From positions 1-59,592 of the forward strand of contig JAAVHN010000022.1 in the NCBI GenBank assembly GCA_014799685.1: DNA of 59,592 bases. The letters are read 5' to 3'. Positions 17,269-24,926 of the stretch are shown one piece after another. The notes under the pieces are model-generated. The model did no database searches, was not told the DNA's origin, and saw only the letters and a program-made list of their open reading frames with translations. Within the stretch, counting starts at the first letter, position 1. Every line of letters starts with the position of its first letter. The position numbers and the translations under genes were made by a program. The DNA comes from Subdoligranulum sp. (GTDB taxonomy: Bacteria; Bacillota; Clostridia; Oscillospirales; Ruminococcaceae).

Positions 17269-17364
17269 CCCAATTCGGTTGTTTGCTGCTTTTGCGAAAT
17301 GTTATGGCACCGTACAGGTGATTTTGCAAAACCGCCCGCCGCCGGCAATACACAGCCGGATGGG
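17269..17364. repeat. Copy A of a ~100-bp terminal-inverted-repeat element
   Basis: It begins CCCAATTCGGTT and ends with the degenerate complement AGCCGGATGGG. The right half (GGCAATACACAGCCGG) matches the right halves of copies B (39741) and C (50004). It occupies the gap between the response regulator and histidine kinase genes. This is the most degenerate of the three copies. Confidence 0.6.
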
Positions 17365-17396
17365 TCATTTGCCAAAAGCCCCTGTGCAGGGCGTCT

Positions 17397-18095
17397 TCAC
17401 ATCCGTTCGATGATGGCGCGGTTCAGCTTTTCGTACTGGCCGCGGGGCAGCGGGATTCGCTCGCCGGTCGTCAGCTCCGCCTCGGTGCGCGTGACGCGGC
17501 GGATGTACGCCAAATGGATGAGATACGAGCGCCCCACACGGTAAAAGCGCTCGTCCAGCAGCTTTTCCAGCTCGCCGAGGGGCCTCTTTACGATATAGTC
17601 CTGCCCGGCGTGCACGGTGACGTAATTGTGCGCCACCTCCAGCCAGCGCACGGTGTCCAGCGGCAGGCGTACCACCTCGCCCGGCAGCTCGAGTGTGAGC
17701 ATGGGCACACCCTGCTGCAGCCGCTTTGCCGCACGGGTGAGCACCGCAAACAGCTTTTCTTCATTTACGGGCTTTGTCAGATAGTGCAGCGCCGAAACCT
17801 CGTACCCCTCGGCGATATAATCGGCATAGCCGGTGAGGAAAATAATCTGGATCTCGTCGCTTTTTTGCCGGACGGCCCTGGCCAGCGCCACACCGTCCAT
17901 GCCCGGCATCTCGATATCCAAAAGCAGCACGTCGAAATCCCGGCGCTCCTCGTAGCGAAAGAGGAACGCCTCCGCCGAGGGAAAGCACTCGGTTTGCACC
18001 GAAATGCCGGCCTGCTGTGCCCACCCGGCCGCAAGCCCGCAGATATATTCCGCAAAAGCGCCGTCATCGTCACATATGGCAAATCGAAGCCCCAC
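17397..18095 (-). CDS. LytTR-family response regulator
   Basis: The 232-residue product has a CheY-like receiver (acidic pocket CDDD at 8-11, phosphoacceptor Asp60 in LLLDIEMPGMDG, conserved Lys in LTKPV) and a LytTR DNA-binding domain (RWLEVAHNYVTVHAG ... RVGRSYLIHLAYI). GTG 18095 is chosen because AAGGAG lies 8 nt upstream and the receiver starts there; an ATG nearby is out of frame. It precedes the GHKL kinase on the same strand, forming an AgrCA/VirRS-like pair. Such systems often control bacteriocins, virulence factors or autolysis; the target is not evident here. Confidence 0.9.
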   Translation of the reverse strand: MGLRFAICDDDGAFAEYICGLAAGWAQQAGISVQTECFPSAEAFLFRYEERRDFDVLLLDIEMPGMDGVALARAVRQKSDEIQIIFLTGYADYIAEGYEVSALHYLTKPVNEEKLFAVLTRAAKRLQQGVPMLTLELPGEVVRLPLDTVRWLEVAHNYVTVHAGQDYIVKRPLGELEKLLDERFYRVGRSYLIHLAYIRRVTRTEAELTTGERIPLPRGQYEKLNRAIIERM

Positions 18096-18281
18096 GCGCC
18101 ATGCTCCTTTCGTCTGTTTTCGGGCAAGCTTTGAGCGGAAGCCCGCCCTTTCATCATAGCACATACGCCGCCAAATTTCCAGCCCGAGGGTGCGGGGCCA
18201 AATTGGGCCAAACCGGAGAAACCGGAGAATCTGCCGGGCCAAACTTGTGGCTATAGGCCAGGTTGGAGGGTGCGGACATAC

Positions 18282-18344
18282 TTGCAAGCTGCACGGGCCA
18301 AATTGCAAGCCGCAGGGGCAAAACTGCAAGCCGCATCGGCAAAT
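18282..18344. repeat. Three 21-bp tandem repeats
   Basis: Units at 18282-18302, 18303-18323 and 18324-18344 share the core TGCAAGCNGCA...GGGCNAAA. Units 1 and 2 differ at about three positions and unit 3 at a few more. They lie between two divergent promoters and might be protein-binding sites or a simple slippage product. Confidence 0.7.
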
Positions 18345-18384
18345 CGAAATAAAAAGAAAGTCTGATCACCAGTGCCCGATTTGC

Positions 18385-18449
18385 AAAAATGTAAAAAGTT
18401 CTTGACATTCTTCCATTGCTGTGATAATATAAAAATGTAAAAAGTTCTT
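18385..18449 (+). promoter_or_regulatory. Promoter with two identical 19-bp operator-like repeats for the XRE operon
   Basis: TTGACA (18402-18407) and TAATAT (18425-18430) are spaced 17 bp. The 19-mer AAAAATGTAAAAAGTTCTT occurs perfectly at 18385-18403, overlapping the -35 box, and at 18431-18449, just after the -10 box. Each contains a partly symmetric GTAAA...TT(T/G)AC. The placement suits repression by the XRE protein encoded 400 bp downstream. Confidence 0.7.
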
Positions 18450-18475
18450 TACTTTTTGGGAAGGCAGGTGCCGCA

Positions 18476-18841
18476 ATGAAACGATTTTGGAAAAAGCCCG
18501 ACTTGCAGGGTTTGGACGAGATGGAAAAGGCCATTCTTTTCAAAGCGCAGCGGAATGCTTATTTCTTTCTGGTCGCTGCACTGTTGCTGCTTTCTCTGAA
18601 TCGGAGTATCCGGGTTTACCGGTATCACGAAAGGCTCGATCCGCTCCCTGCCCTGTTGTTGGCTGCGGCTGTTCTGATTCAGACGTTCTCGCAGCTGCTT
18701 ATGACCCGCAACGCCGTCAAGGATGACGAGGAATCCTTCGAGACAGCGCCGCTGATTCGAATCATCTTTTTCCTCTGTGTTGTCACTGTGATCATCGCCA
18801 CCGCCGGGGCGGCGATCCTCCTGACGGGTGTCAAGGCATGA
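18476..18841 (+). CDS. Small membrane protein upstream of an XRE regulator
   Basis: The 121-residue protein has three hydrophobic segments (about residues 28-42, 57-76 and 93-115) and a charged N-terminus. It begins at ATG 18476 after GGAAGGCAGGTG and overlaps the regulator gene by 4 bp. I do not recognise a named family. Three-gene units of membrane protein, short XRE repressor and membrane protein are common in Clostridia, often with unknown role in envelope stress or competence-like signalling. Confidence 0.7.
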   Translation: MKRFWKKPDLQGLDEMEKAILFKAQRNAYFFLVAALLLLSLNRSIRVYRYHERLDPLPALLLAAAVLIQTFSQLLMTRNAVKDDEESFETAPLIRIIFFLCVVTVIIATAGAAILLTGVKA

Positions 18842-19038
18842 AAAACGATATCCGGGATCTGCGCAGGGCAAAGGGATACCGCCAGGAAGATCTTGCCGCC
18901 GCGGTGGGCGTTTCGCGGCAGACGATCATTGCCATCGAAAACAATAAGTATGATCCTTCGCTTGAGCTGGCCATCAAGCTGGCGCGCCATCTGCAAACGA
19001 CCGTGGAACAGCTTTTTTTCCTGGAGGAGGAACGATGA
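18838..19038 (+). CDS. Short XRE-family transcriptional regulator
   Basis: The 66-residue protein is almost entirely a Cro/C1-type helix-turn-helix: IRDLRRAKGYRQEDLAAAVGVSRQTIIAIENNKYDPSLELAIKLARHL, ending in the VEQLFFLEE tail typical of the YozG/small-XRE group. Both ends overlap neighbours by 4 bp (ATGA), so the three genes are translated together. It probably binds the twin 19-bp repeats in the promoter. Confidence 0.92.
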   Translation: MKNDIRDLRRAKGYRQEDLAAAVGVSRQTIIAIENNKYDPSLELAIKLARHLQTTVEQLFFLEEER

Positions 19039-19355
19039 AAAAGAATATTGCCGCATTCGCACCTTATCTCATCGCACTGGGGATCGATTTTTACCTCTTG
19101 CCGCTTTTGGCAAAGGATACCGGGAGCGCCATGCTTTTGATGCTTTGCGTGATGCCGCTCATCGCCCTTGCGACAGGCGTTCTGTATGCAGCCCGCCGGG
19201 GCTTTGGGCTGCTCCCCTCTCTTGCAGCGCTCATTCTGTTTGTTCCAACCATTTTTATGTTCTACAATTCCTCTGCATGGGTGTATTCCGTGGCTTATGC
19301 CGTGCTGGTTCTGGCTGGAACCGGCATTGGAACGATATTTTATCACAAGCGATAA
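19035..19355 (+). CDS. Small membrane protein downstream of the XRE regulator
   Basis: The 106-residue protein has three to four hydrophobic helices (residues about 6-25, 32-53, 58-77, 80-102). It is translationally coupled to the XRE gene by ATGA, with GGAGGAACG just upstream. The product resembles small integral membrane proteins encoded next to YozG-like regulators. No enzymatic motif is visible. Confidence 0.7.
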   Translation: MKKNIAAFAPYLIALGIDFYLLPLLAKDTGSAMLLMLCVMPLIALATGVLYAARRGFGLLPSLAALILFVPTIFMFYNSSAWVYSVAYAVLVLAGTGIGTIFYHKR

Positions 19356-19548
19356 AATTGAAATGGCGCGATGCCGAATGCAAAAAACGGTACGGCGTTT
19401 CCGCACGGCACGGCCCGGAAGCGGGAGCTTTCGGAAAGCGCTGAATCAAATCAACGGGTCAGATCGGCGATCGATTCAGCGGATCCCTGAAACAGATCGA
19501 CATTCGACATCCGAACGCCGAAAAAACAGAAAAAAGCGCAAAAGGATA

Positions 19549-19578
19549 TTGACTTTTCCTGCCGGTGTGTGATAGAAT
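19549..19578 (+). promoter_or_regulatory. Promoter of tRNA-Leu
   Basis: TTGACT (19549-19554) and TAGAAT (19573-19578) are 18 bp apart, and the tRNA begins 34 bp after the -10 box. Confidence 0.65.
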
Positions 19579-19611
19579 ATTTCATGCGGCACCGGAGTGC
19601 CGTACGATTAT

Positions 19612-19695
19612 GCGAGGATGGCGGAATCGGCAGACGCGCACGTTTGAGGGGCGTGTGGTTATACCATGCGAGTTCAAGTCTCGTTCCTCGCACCA
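19612..19695 (+). tRNA. tRNA-Leu (anticodon GAG)
   Basis: The acceptor stem GCGAGGA (19612-19618) pairs with TCCTCGC (19685-19691), followed by the discriminator A and an encoded CCA. The anticodon stem CACGT/GCGTG closes a 7-base loop TTGAGGG with anticodon GAG. A long variable arm TGGT-TAT-ACCA marks it as a class II tRNA, and the T-loop is TTCAAGT. GAG reads CTC/CTT leucine codons. Confidence 0.95.
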
Positions 19696-19701
19696 AGGAA
19701 G

Positions 19702-19732
19702 GCAGACTGCCAGAACGGCGGTCTGCTTTTTT
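19702..19732 (+). terminator. Terminator after tRNA-Leu
   Basis: GCAGACTGCC pairs with GGCGGTCTGC around AGAAC and is followed by six Ts. Confidence 0.85.
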
Positions 19733-19908
19733 CTTTGCCGCTGCCGGCGCACTGCCGGGCCGCATCGCGGCAACGCCCCCGGAGCATCCGCCGCTGCGCA
19801 AGGGAAAAACGGCAGAGTTCGGGATCCTGACGCTGGGCGCGAATCCCGTTCGCCTGTTTATCGAGAGCAAATGCCGTGAATGTGCAAAGTGAAATAGGAG
19901 GGAACGAC

Positions 19909-20493
19909 TTGAACGGTTTATTGGATCTGTACTGGACATTTGTAAAAATCGGCTGCGTCACATTTGGCGGCGGCTACGCCATGCTGCCGATTTTGGAGCG
20001 CGAGCTGGTGGAAAAACGCCATTGGACAACCATGGACGACCTGCGGGATTATTTCTCCATCGGCCAGTGCACGCCGGGCATCATTGCGCTGAATGTCTCC
20101 ACCTTCATCGGGCAAAAGCGCGCAGGGATAAAGGGCGCGGTGGTCTCCACCACAGGATTTTTGACAGGGCCGATCCTGATCATCCTGCTGATCGCGTCTT
20201 TTCTGCAAAACTTCGCCCAGCTGGCGGTCATCCAGCATGCCTTTGCGGGCATCCGTGTCTGCGTCTGCGTGCTGATCATCCAGGCCGTGCTGCGGCTGTG
20301 GAAAAAATCCGTGGTAGACGGCGTCACACTGGCGCTGTACCTGATGATTTTTGTGCTGAACGCCTTTTCCGGCGTGCTGCCGGTGCAGCTTCCGGCGGCG
20401 GTGCTCGTAATCCTCGCGGGCGTGCTTGGCATCGTGGCCTCCACGATCAAAAACCGGCGCGCCGCCGCGGGAAAGGCAGGTGGGGGCAAATGA
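19909..20493 (+). CDS. Chromate transporter, N-terminal-type half (CHR family)
   Basis: The 194-residue membrane protein carries the CHR signature FGGGYAMLP near the N-terminus and SIGQCTPGIIALNVSTFIGQKRAGIKGAV. TTG 19909 is chosen because AGGAGG lies 7 nt before it; an ATG 33 bases upstream lacks a ribosome site. Short-chain CHR proteins work as pairs of about 190 residues, as here, making a 10-12 helix transporter. Family members export chromate, perhaps in exchange for or alongside sulfate; in many gut anaerobes the true substrate is untested. Confidence 0.9.
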   Translation: MNGLLDLYWTFVKIGCVTFGGGYAMLPILERELVEKRHWTTMDDLRDYFSIGQCTPGIIALNVSTFIGQKRAGIKGAVVSTTGFLTGPILIILLIASFLQNFAQLAVIQHAFAGIRVCVCVLIIQAVLRLWKKSVVDGVTLALYLMIFVLNAFSGVLPVQLPAAVLVILAGVLGIVASTIKNRRAAAGKAGGGK

Positions 20494-21053
20494 CGCTGCT
20501 GCGTTTGATTTGGGAATTTATCAAAACGGGCCTGTTCTCCGTGGGCGGCGGCCTCGCCACGCTGCCCTTTTTGTACGAAATGTCCGACCGCACCGGGTGG
20601 TTCTCCCACGCCGACATCGCGGACATGATCGCCATTTCCGAATCCACACCCGGGGCGATCGGCATCAACATGTCCACCTATGCGGGCTTTCGCACCGCAG
20701 GTGTGCCGGGCGGCATCCTCGCCTCCCTCGCGCTTGCGTTCCCCTCGCTGGTGATCATCCTGATCATCGCGAAATTTTTAGAAAAATTCCGCAGCAGCAA
20801 ATACGTAGAAGGCGCCTTCTACGGCCTGCGCCCGGCCTCCATCGCGATGATCACCGCAGCCGGCCTGAACGTGATGCGCGTCTCGCTGGTCAATTTGGAA
20901 GCATTCGAACAGAGCGGCAATGTGGGCGATTTGTTCATCTGGAAAGCCCTCGTCCTGGCCGCGCTGATTCTGGTTGCCCAGAAAAAGCTGAAATGGCACC
21001 CGGTGGCTTTCATCGCCATTGCGGCTGTGGTGGGCGTGGTTTTTCAATTTTAA
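20490..21053 (+). CDS. Chromate transporter, second half (CHR family)
   Basis: The 187-residue partner overlaps the first half by 4 bp (ATGA). It repeats the signature as VGGGLATLPFLYEM and AISESTPGAIGINMSTYAGFRTAGVPG. Sequence similarity between the two halves shows an origin by duplication. The pair probably assembles as an antiparallel heterodimer in the membrane. Confidence 0.9.
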   Translation: MTLLRLIWEFIKTGLFSVGGGLATLPFLYEMSDRTGWFSHADIADMIAISESTPGAIGINMSTYAGFRTAGVPGGILASLALAFPSLVIILIIAKFLEKFRSSKYVEGAFYGLRPASIAMITAAGLNVMRVSLVNLEAFEQSGNVGDLFIWKALVLAALILVAQKKLKWHPVAFIAIAAVVGVVFQF

Positions 21054-21167
21054 GCGGGGAGGTCTCTGGAGCAATCCCCGCCGACAACTCAAAGGCTGAT
21101 TTTCCGGCCTGTTGATCGATCCGGAATATTCTCTGCATTCTGCTTCTTTATTTTCCCCGATCAACAA

Positions 21168-21217
21168 GCCCTGATGCGATGGAGGGGTCCCCCCCGTGAT
21201 CGCATCAGGGCCTTTTT
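21168..21217. terminator. Terminator between the chromate transporter and the convergent AraC gene
   Basis: GCCCTGATGCGAT (21168-21180) pairs perfectly with ATCGCATCAGGGC (21199-21211), followed by CTTTTT on the plus strand. Confidence 0.85.
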
Positions 21218-21227
21218 CTTTCCCCGT

Positions 21228-22070
21228 TCACCGCGTCCCCTGCCGGCTCTGCCGGCGGTATTCCACAGGGCTCATTCCCTCCACGCGCCGAAAGCACTGC
21301 GAAAAGTAGCTGGGCGACGAAAAGCCCAGCACCCGCGAAATGAACGAGAGCGTGTGGTCTGTCTCGCGCAGGAGGAACTTGCTCTCCTCCACCCGGCGGG
21401 AGATGAGGTAATGGATGGGCGATTCGCCGAATTCCCGGCGAAAGGCGTGCGCCAGATAGTATTTGTTCACATGCGCCAGCTGTGCCAACTGGTCTAAATT
21501 CAGATCCTCTTTGAAATGATTGTCGATATACCGGCGCACGAGGCCGCATTCCCGGCTGACGCGCGGCCCGGCTGCCTGCGCGCCCAAAGATAAAGCCCCC
21601 TGCCGCCCCAGCCGCAGCAGCACAACCTCTAACAGATGGCGGCACACCTCCTCGCAGCCGGGCTGCTGCTCCTGCGTCTCCCGGAGCATCAGATCCAGAC
21701 AGCTCATCAGCTCCTGCCAGCCGCTTTGCAGATGAAACATCGCGTAGCCGTCCGCACTGCCCAAAACCTCCACACACGCTACGCCCAGAACGATGTATTC
21801 CAGCGGGTTCTTCGGCTGGCTCAGCTCCGTGTGCGGCACATTTGCGTTGATTATGATCAGATCGTGCAGCGCAACTGGAAACTCCTCGCGCTGTGTGCGA
21901 AAACGCCCGTGGCCCTCGGTGATGAAAAACAGCTCCGCGCAGCCATGCGTGTGCAGGTTGGAATTCCATTCCTGTGAATACCGCGCCTGGGAGATATAGC
22001 TCAGGCGCAGCGTTTCACCGCCGGGGGAAGCGGGCACAACAAAGGAAAAACTGTCTTGATAACTGCTCAT
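21228..22070 (-). CDS. AraC-family regulator of the adjacent glycan operon
   Basis: The 280-residue protein has an N-terminal cupin-like sensing domain (LHTHGCAELFFITEGHGRF...HDLIIINANVPHTE) and two C-terminal helix-turn-helix motifs (NLDQLAQLAHVNKYYLAHAFRREFGESPIHYL and HTLSFISRVLGFSSPSYFSQCFRR). ATG 22070 follows AGGAGG; the frame is open further upstream without homology. It is divergent from the sugar ABC operon and probably activates it when the disaccharide is present. Confidence 0.92.
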   Translation of the reverse strand: MSSYQDSFSFVVPASPGGETLRLSYISQARYSQEWNSNLHTHGCAELFFITEGHGRFRTQREEFPVALHDLIIINANVPHTELSQPKNPLEYIVLGVACVEVLGSADGYAMFHLQSGWQELMSCLDLMLRETQEQQPGCEEVCRHLLEVVLLRLGRQGALSLGAQAAGPRVSRECGLVRRYIDNHFKEDLNLDQLAQLAHVNKYYLAHAFRREFGESPIHYLISRRVEESKFLLRETDHTLSFISRVLGFSSPSYFSQCFRRVEGMSPVEYRRQSRQGTR

Positions 22071-22121
22071 CACGGCCTCCTTTTTTTGCCGGTTCCCGTC
22101 TGCCTTTATCCGCATCGGCTT

Positions 22122-22177
22122 GTTTCGGCCTGTCCCGGTTCGCCCCGGTTCGCCTCAGTCCGTTTCGGCCTGTCCCG
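22122..22177. repeat. 16-bp direct repeats and 10-bp tandem repeat in the araC leader
   Basis: GTTTCGGCCTGTCCCG is perfectly repeated at 22122-22137 and 22162-22177. Between them CCGGTTCGCC is tandemly doubled (22135-22154). They lie between the araC promoter and its start codon. Confidence 0.75.
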
Positions 22178-22234
22178 TTCTTTCCCAAGCCTGCGCAATT
22201 TCCCGAAAATCCTTTTGAAACAAGCTTCTATTTT

Positions 22235-22263
22235 ATTATATCTTGTTCTGTATGATCCTGCAA
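22235..22263 (-). promoter_or_regulatory. Promoter of the AraC-family gene
   Basis: Reading the minus strand, TTGCAG (22263-22258) and a perfect TATAAT (22240-22235) are spaced 17 bp. Confidence 0.65.
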
Positions 22264-22534
22264 GCTCTGATTTCCTGCCGGTTTTCTTTTCCTTTCTGGC
22301 GGACATACCGGCTGTAAAAAGAATGAAAGCAGTCAAAAATGCATATTCTTACAGAGAGAATAAACAGTAAAACAAAAAATATGTGCAAATTCGCAAAAGA
22401 GCAATATTTCTAAAGACATGCGCAAGAATTGGGCTTTATTATCGGGGGACACACAGATATACTATGTATATAAGGCGAAAGAAAGCGTCTTATGTCAAAG
22501 CGCACGTTTTATTATTTTAAGGAGGTTTGCAACG

Positions 22535-23932
22535 ATGAAAAAGATTCTCAGCATGGTTCTCGCGGCAGCGCTGCTTCTGTGCCTGCTCGCGGGCTGCGGC
22601 GGAGCGCCGCAATCGTCCTCGCCCGCGGCGCCGGCGGACAGCCAGCCCGCACAGGGCGCCGACAGCCAAGATGCGGCCGACGAGCCCGCAGCGGCCGCTT
22701 CCATCAAGGTAGCCGCGCTCAGCTCCGCGTATGAGACCGCTTATCCCGGCATGTGGCAGGAGGTCTGCGACGCCTTTACCGCCGAAACCGGCATCGAGGT
22801 AGAGCTGATCTGCGACCAGAACCTGGAAGACGTGATCGGCCCGTCCATGCAGGGCGGCGATTACCCCGACGTGATCCATCTGGCCACCGGCCGTGAGAAA
22901 AAGCTCACCGAGCAGTTTATCAAGGACCGCAACATTGCCGACATCACCGACGTTCTGTCGATGACGGTTCCCGGCGAGAGCGTGAAGGTCTCCGACAAGA
23001 TCATCGGCGGCTTCACGGATACCACTGTCACCAACCCCTATGGCGACGGCAAAACGTATCTGGCCCCCATGTTCTACAGCCCCTGCGGCCTGTTCTACAA
23101 TGCCGGCCTTTTCGCCGAGAAGGAATGGGAAGTGCCCGCCACGTGGGACGAGATGTGGGAGTTGGGCGACAAAGCCCAGGCCGAGGGCATCTACCTGTTC
23201 ACCTACCCCACCACCGGTTACTTCGACGCATTTTTCTGGGCGCTGATGTACTCCGTGGGCGGCCCGGATTTCTACAACAAAGCGCTTTCTTTCGAGGAGG
23301 GCATCTGGGATACCCCCGAGGCGCAGGAGTGCTTTGACATCGTAGCAAAGCTTGCTTCGTACACGAACCCCGTCACCCCGGCGCAGGCCAACGATCAGGA
23401 CTTCACGCAGAATCAGCAGCTGGTTCTGGACAACAAGGCCCTGTTCATGCCGAACGGCACCTGGATCGTGGGCGAGATGGGCGACGCGCCCCGCGCCGAC
23501 GGTTTCGAGTGGGGCATGACGGCACTGCCCGCTGCCAAGGCCGGCGGTTCCGGCGCCAGCTACTGCTGGCTGGAGCAGGCGTGGATCCCCGCGCAGGCGC
23601 CCCACATGGACGCTGCCAAGCAGTTTGTGGCGTTCCTGTACAGCGATAAGGCGTGCGCCATCTTCGCCAAGGGCGGCGCCGTGCAGCCGGTTCCCGGCCT
23701 GACGGATAACCTCGACGGCGACAACAAGATGTTCTACTCCATCTACGACAACGGCGCCGACGCCGCGATGGGCAGTTTCGCCACCTATGAGGCGGTTCCT
23801 GGTCTGGGCAGCGAGCGCGAGATCTTCTTCGATCCCGTCAACGGCCTTGTGAACGGCTCTGTGACGGAGGAGCAGTGGATCGAGGGCATCAAGACCGCCA
23901 GCGATCAGATTCGCGCCAATCTGGTGGAGTGA
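22535..23932 (+). CDS. CUT1 ABC sugar-binding lipoprotein
   Basis: The 465-residue product starts with a lipoprotein signal peptide (MKKILSMVLAAALLLCLLAGCGG, lipidated Cys about 21), then a Ser/Ala/Pro/Gln-rich linker and a family-1 solute-binding domain. ATG 22535 follows AAGGAGG. It is the extracellular receptor of the importer whose two permeases follow. Its association with a GH112 phosphorylase suggests a galactosyl disaccharide ligand (galacto-N-biose, lacto-N-biose or galactosyl-rhamnose). Confidence 0.92.
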   Translation: MKKILSMVLAAALLLCLLAGCGGAPQSSSPAAPADSQPAQGADSQDAADEPAAAASIKVAALSSAYETAYPGMWQEVCDAFTAETGIEVELICDQNLEDVIGPSMQGGDYPDVIHLATGREKKLTEQFIKDRNIADITDVLSMTVPGESVKVSDKIIGGFTDTTVTNPYGDGKTYLAPMFYSPCGLFYNAGLFAEKEWEVPATWDEMWELGDKAQAEGIYLFTYPTTGYFDAFFWALMYSVGGPDFYNKALSFEEGIWDTPEAQECFDIVAKLASYTNPVTPAQANDQDFTQNQQLVLDNKALFMPNGTWIVGEMGDAPRADGFEWGMTALPAAKAGGSGASYCWLEQAWIPAQAPHMDAAKQFVAFLYSDKACAIFAKGGAVQPVPGLTDNLDGDNKMFYSIYDNGADAAMGSFATYEAVPGLGSEREIFFDPVNGLVNGSVTEEQWIEGIKTASDQIRANLVE

Positions 23933-23978
23933 TCTCTCCGCACAGGATCCGCATCCGGCACTATCGTCCGTAATGCAG

Positions 23979-24013
23979 ACGGCGGTGAGCGGTACCCGCT
24001 CACCGCCGTTTTT
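23979..24013 (+). terminator. Intra-operon terminator after the binding-protein gene
   Basis: ACGGCGGTGAGC (23979-23990) pairs with GCTCACCGCCGT (23998-24009), followed by TTTTT. A partial terminator here would give more binding protein than permease, as is usual for such operons. Confidence 0.8.
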
Positions 24014-24038
24014 CACTCCATGAAAAAGGAGCGGTCTT

Positions 24039-24914
24039 ATGCAAAAAAATAAAAGGCGCAGCCTGTTTATTGTGCTGTGCGTAGCCCCGGCGACGATTTT
24101 GTTTTTCCTGTTTATGGTGATGCCCACGCTGAACGTATTCCGCATGTCCCTGTTTGAGCGGGGCGCCTACTCCCCCACGGAATCCTTTGTGGGCTTCGCC
24201 AATTTCAAGATCCTGTTCAAAGATACGAAATTTATCACCGCCATGCAGAACACCATTCTGCTCATCGTCACGGTAACGGTTTCCACCTTCTTTTTCGCCA
24301 TCGTGTTCGCCGCGATCCTCACGCGCGAAAAGATCCGGGGGCAGAATTTCTTCCGCATCGTTTTCTACATTCCGAACATTCTCTCCGTGGTCGTCATCGC
24401 AGGCATCTTTTCGGCGATCTACAAGCCGGAAAACGGCATGCTCAACTCGTTCCTTTCCATGATCTCCGGCAAAGAGATCCTGATCCTCTGGAAAGATCAG
24501 CCGATGGTCATCGTCAGTGTGATCATCGCCATGGTCTGGCAGGCCATTGGCTACTATATGGTGATGTATATGGCGTCGATGTCCGCCGTACCGGTGGATC
24601 TGTACGAATCCGCAAGCCTGGACGGCGCGAGCCGCGTAAAACAGTTTTTCGAGATCACGCTGCCGCTCATTTGGACAAATATCCGCACAACGCTTACGTT
24701 CTTTATCATCTCCACCATCAACATGGCGTTTCTGTTCGTCAAAGCCATGGTGGCGAAGGGCATGGCCGACGTGGGGCTCAGCTTTATGTACGCGCAGAAG
24801 GACGAGGGCCTGTACGGCTACGCGATGGCCGCGGGCGTGATCATCTTCCTGTTCTCATTCACATTGTCCGCCGTTGTCAACAAGGTCACCAAGCGTGACG
24901 TGCTTCAGATGTAA
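24039..24914 (+). CDS. CUT1 ABC sugar permease (MalF type)
   Basis: The 291-residue protein has six hydrophobic helices and the EAA-type coupling loop YESASLDGASRVKQFFEITLPLIW. AAGGAG precedes ATG 24039. It forms the transmembrane channel with the next gene. No ATPase gene is present, so the system probably uses a shared MsmX-type ATPase encoded elsewhere. Confidence 0.93.
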   Translation: MQKNKRRSLFIVLCVAPATILFFLFMVMPTLNVFRMSLFERGAYSPTESFVGFANFKILFKDTKFITAMQNTILLIVTVTVSTFFFAIVFAAILTREKIRGQNFFRIVFYIPNILSVVVIAGIFSAIYKPENGMLNSFLSMISGKEILILWKDQPMVIVSVIIAMVWQAIGYYMVMYMASMSAVPVDLYESASLDGASRVKQFFEITLPLIWTNIRTTLTFFIISTINMAFLFVKAMVAKGMADVGLSFMYAQKDEGLYGYAMAAGVIIFLFSFTLSAVVNKVTKRDVLQM

Positions 24915-24926
24915 GGGGGCGGGATC

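Larger units (their letters stand above)
18096..18475. other. 380-bp intergenic region with tandem repeats and the promoter of the XRE operon
   Basis: This gap separates the divergent response regulator and the XRE operon. It holds CCGGAGAAA-type short repeats near 18214-18230, three 21-bp tandem repeats at 18282-18344, and the promoter with twin 19-bp repeats at 18385-18449. No gene with a ribosome site is visible. Confidence 0.7.
22071..22534. other. 464-bp divergent regulatory region between araC-like gene and sugar-binding protein
   Basis: On the minus side lies the araC promoter (22235-22263) and a leader with direct repeats (22122-22177). On the plus side, a TATACT (22458-22463) without a good -35 box may be an activator-dependent promoter for the ABC operon, as expected for AraC control. 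Nothing resembling a gene is seen. Confidence 0.6.

Noticed and set aside
18282-18344. Possible CRISPR array
   Set aside because: The repeats are directly adjacent with no spacers, and no cas genes are present.
19612-21217. tRNA-Leu as an integration site for a genomic island
   Set aside because: No integrase gene and no repeated tRNA 3' end are visible within the window.
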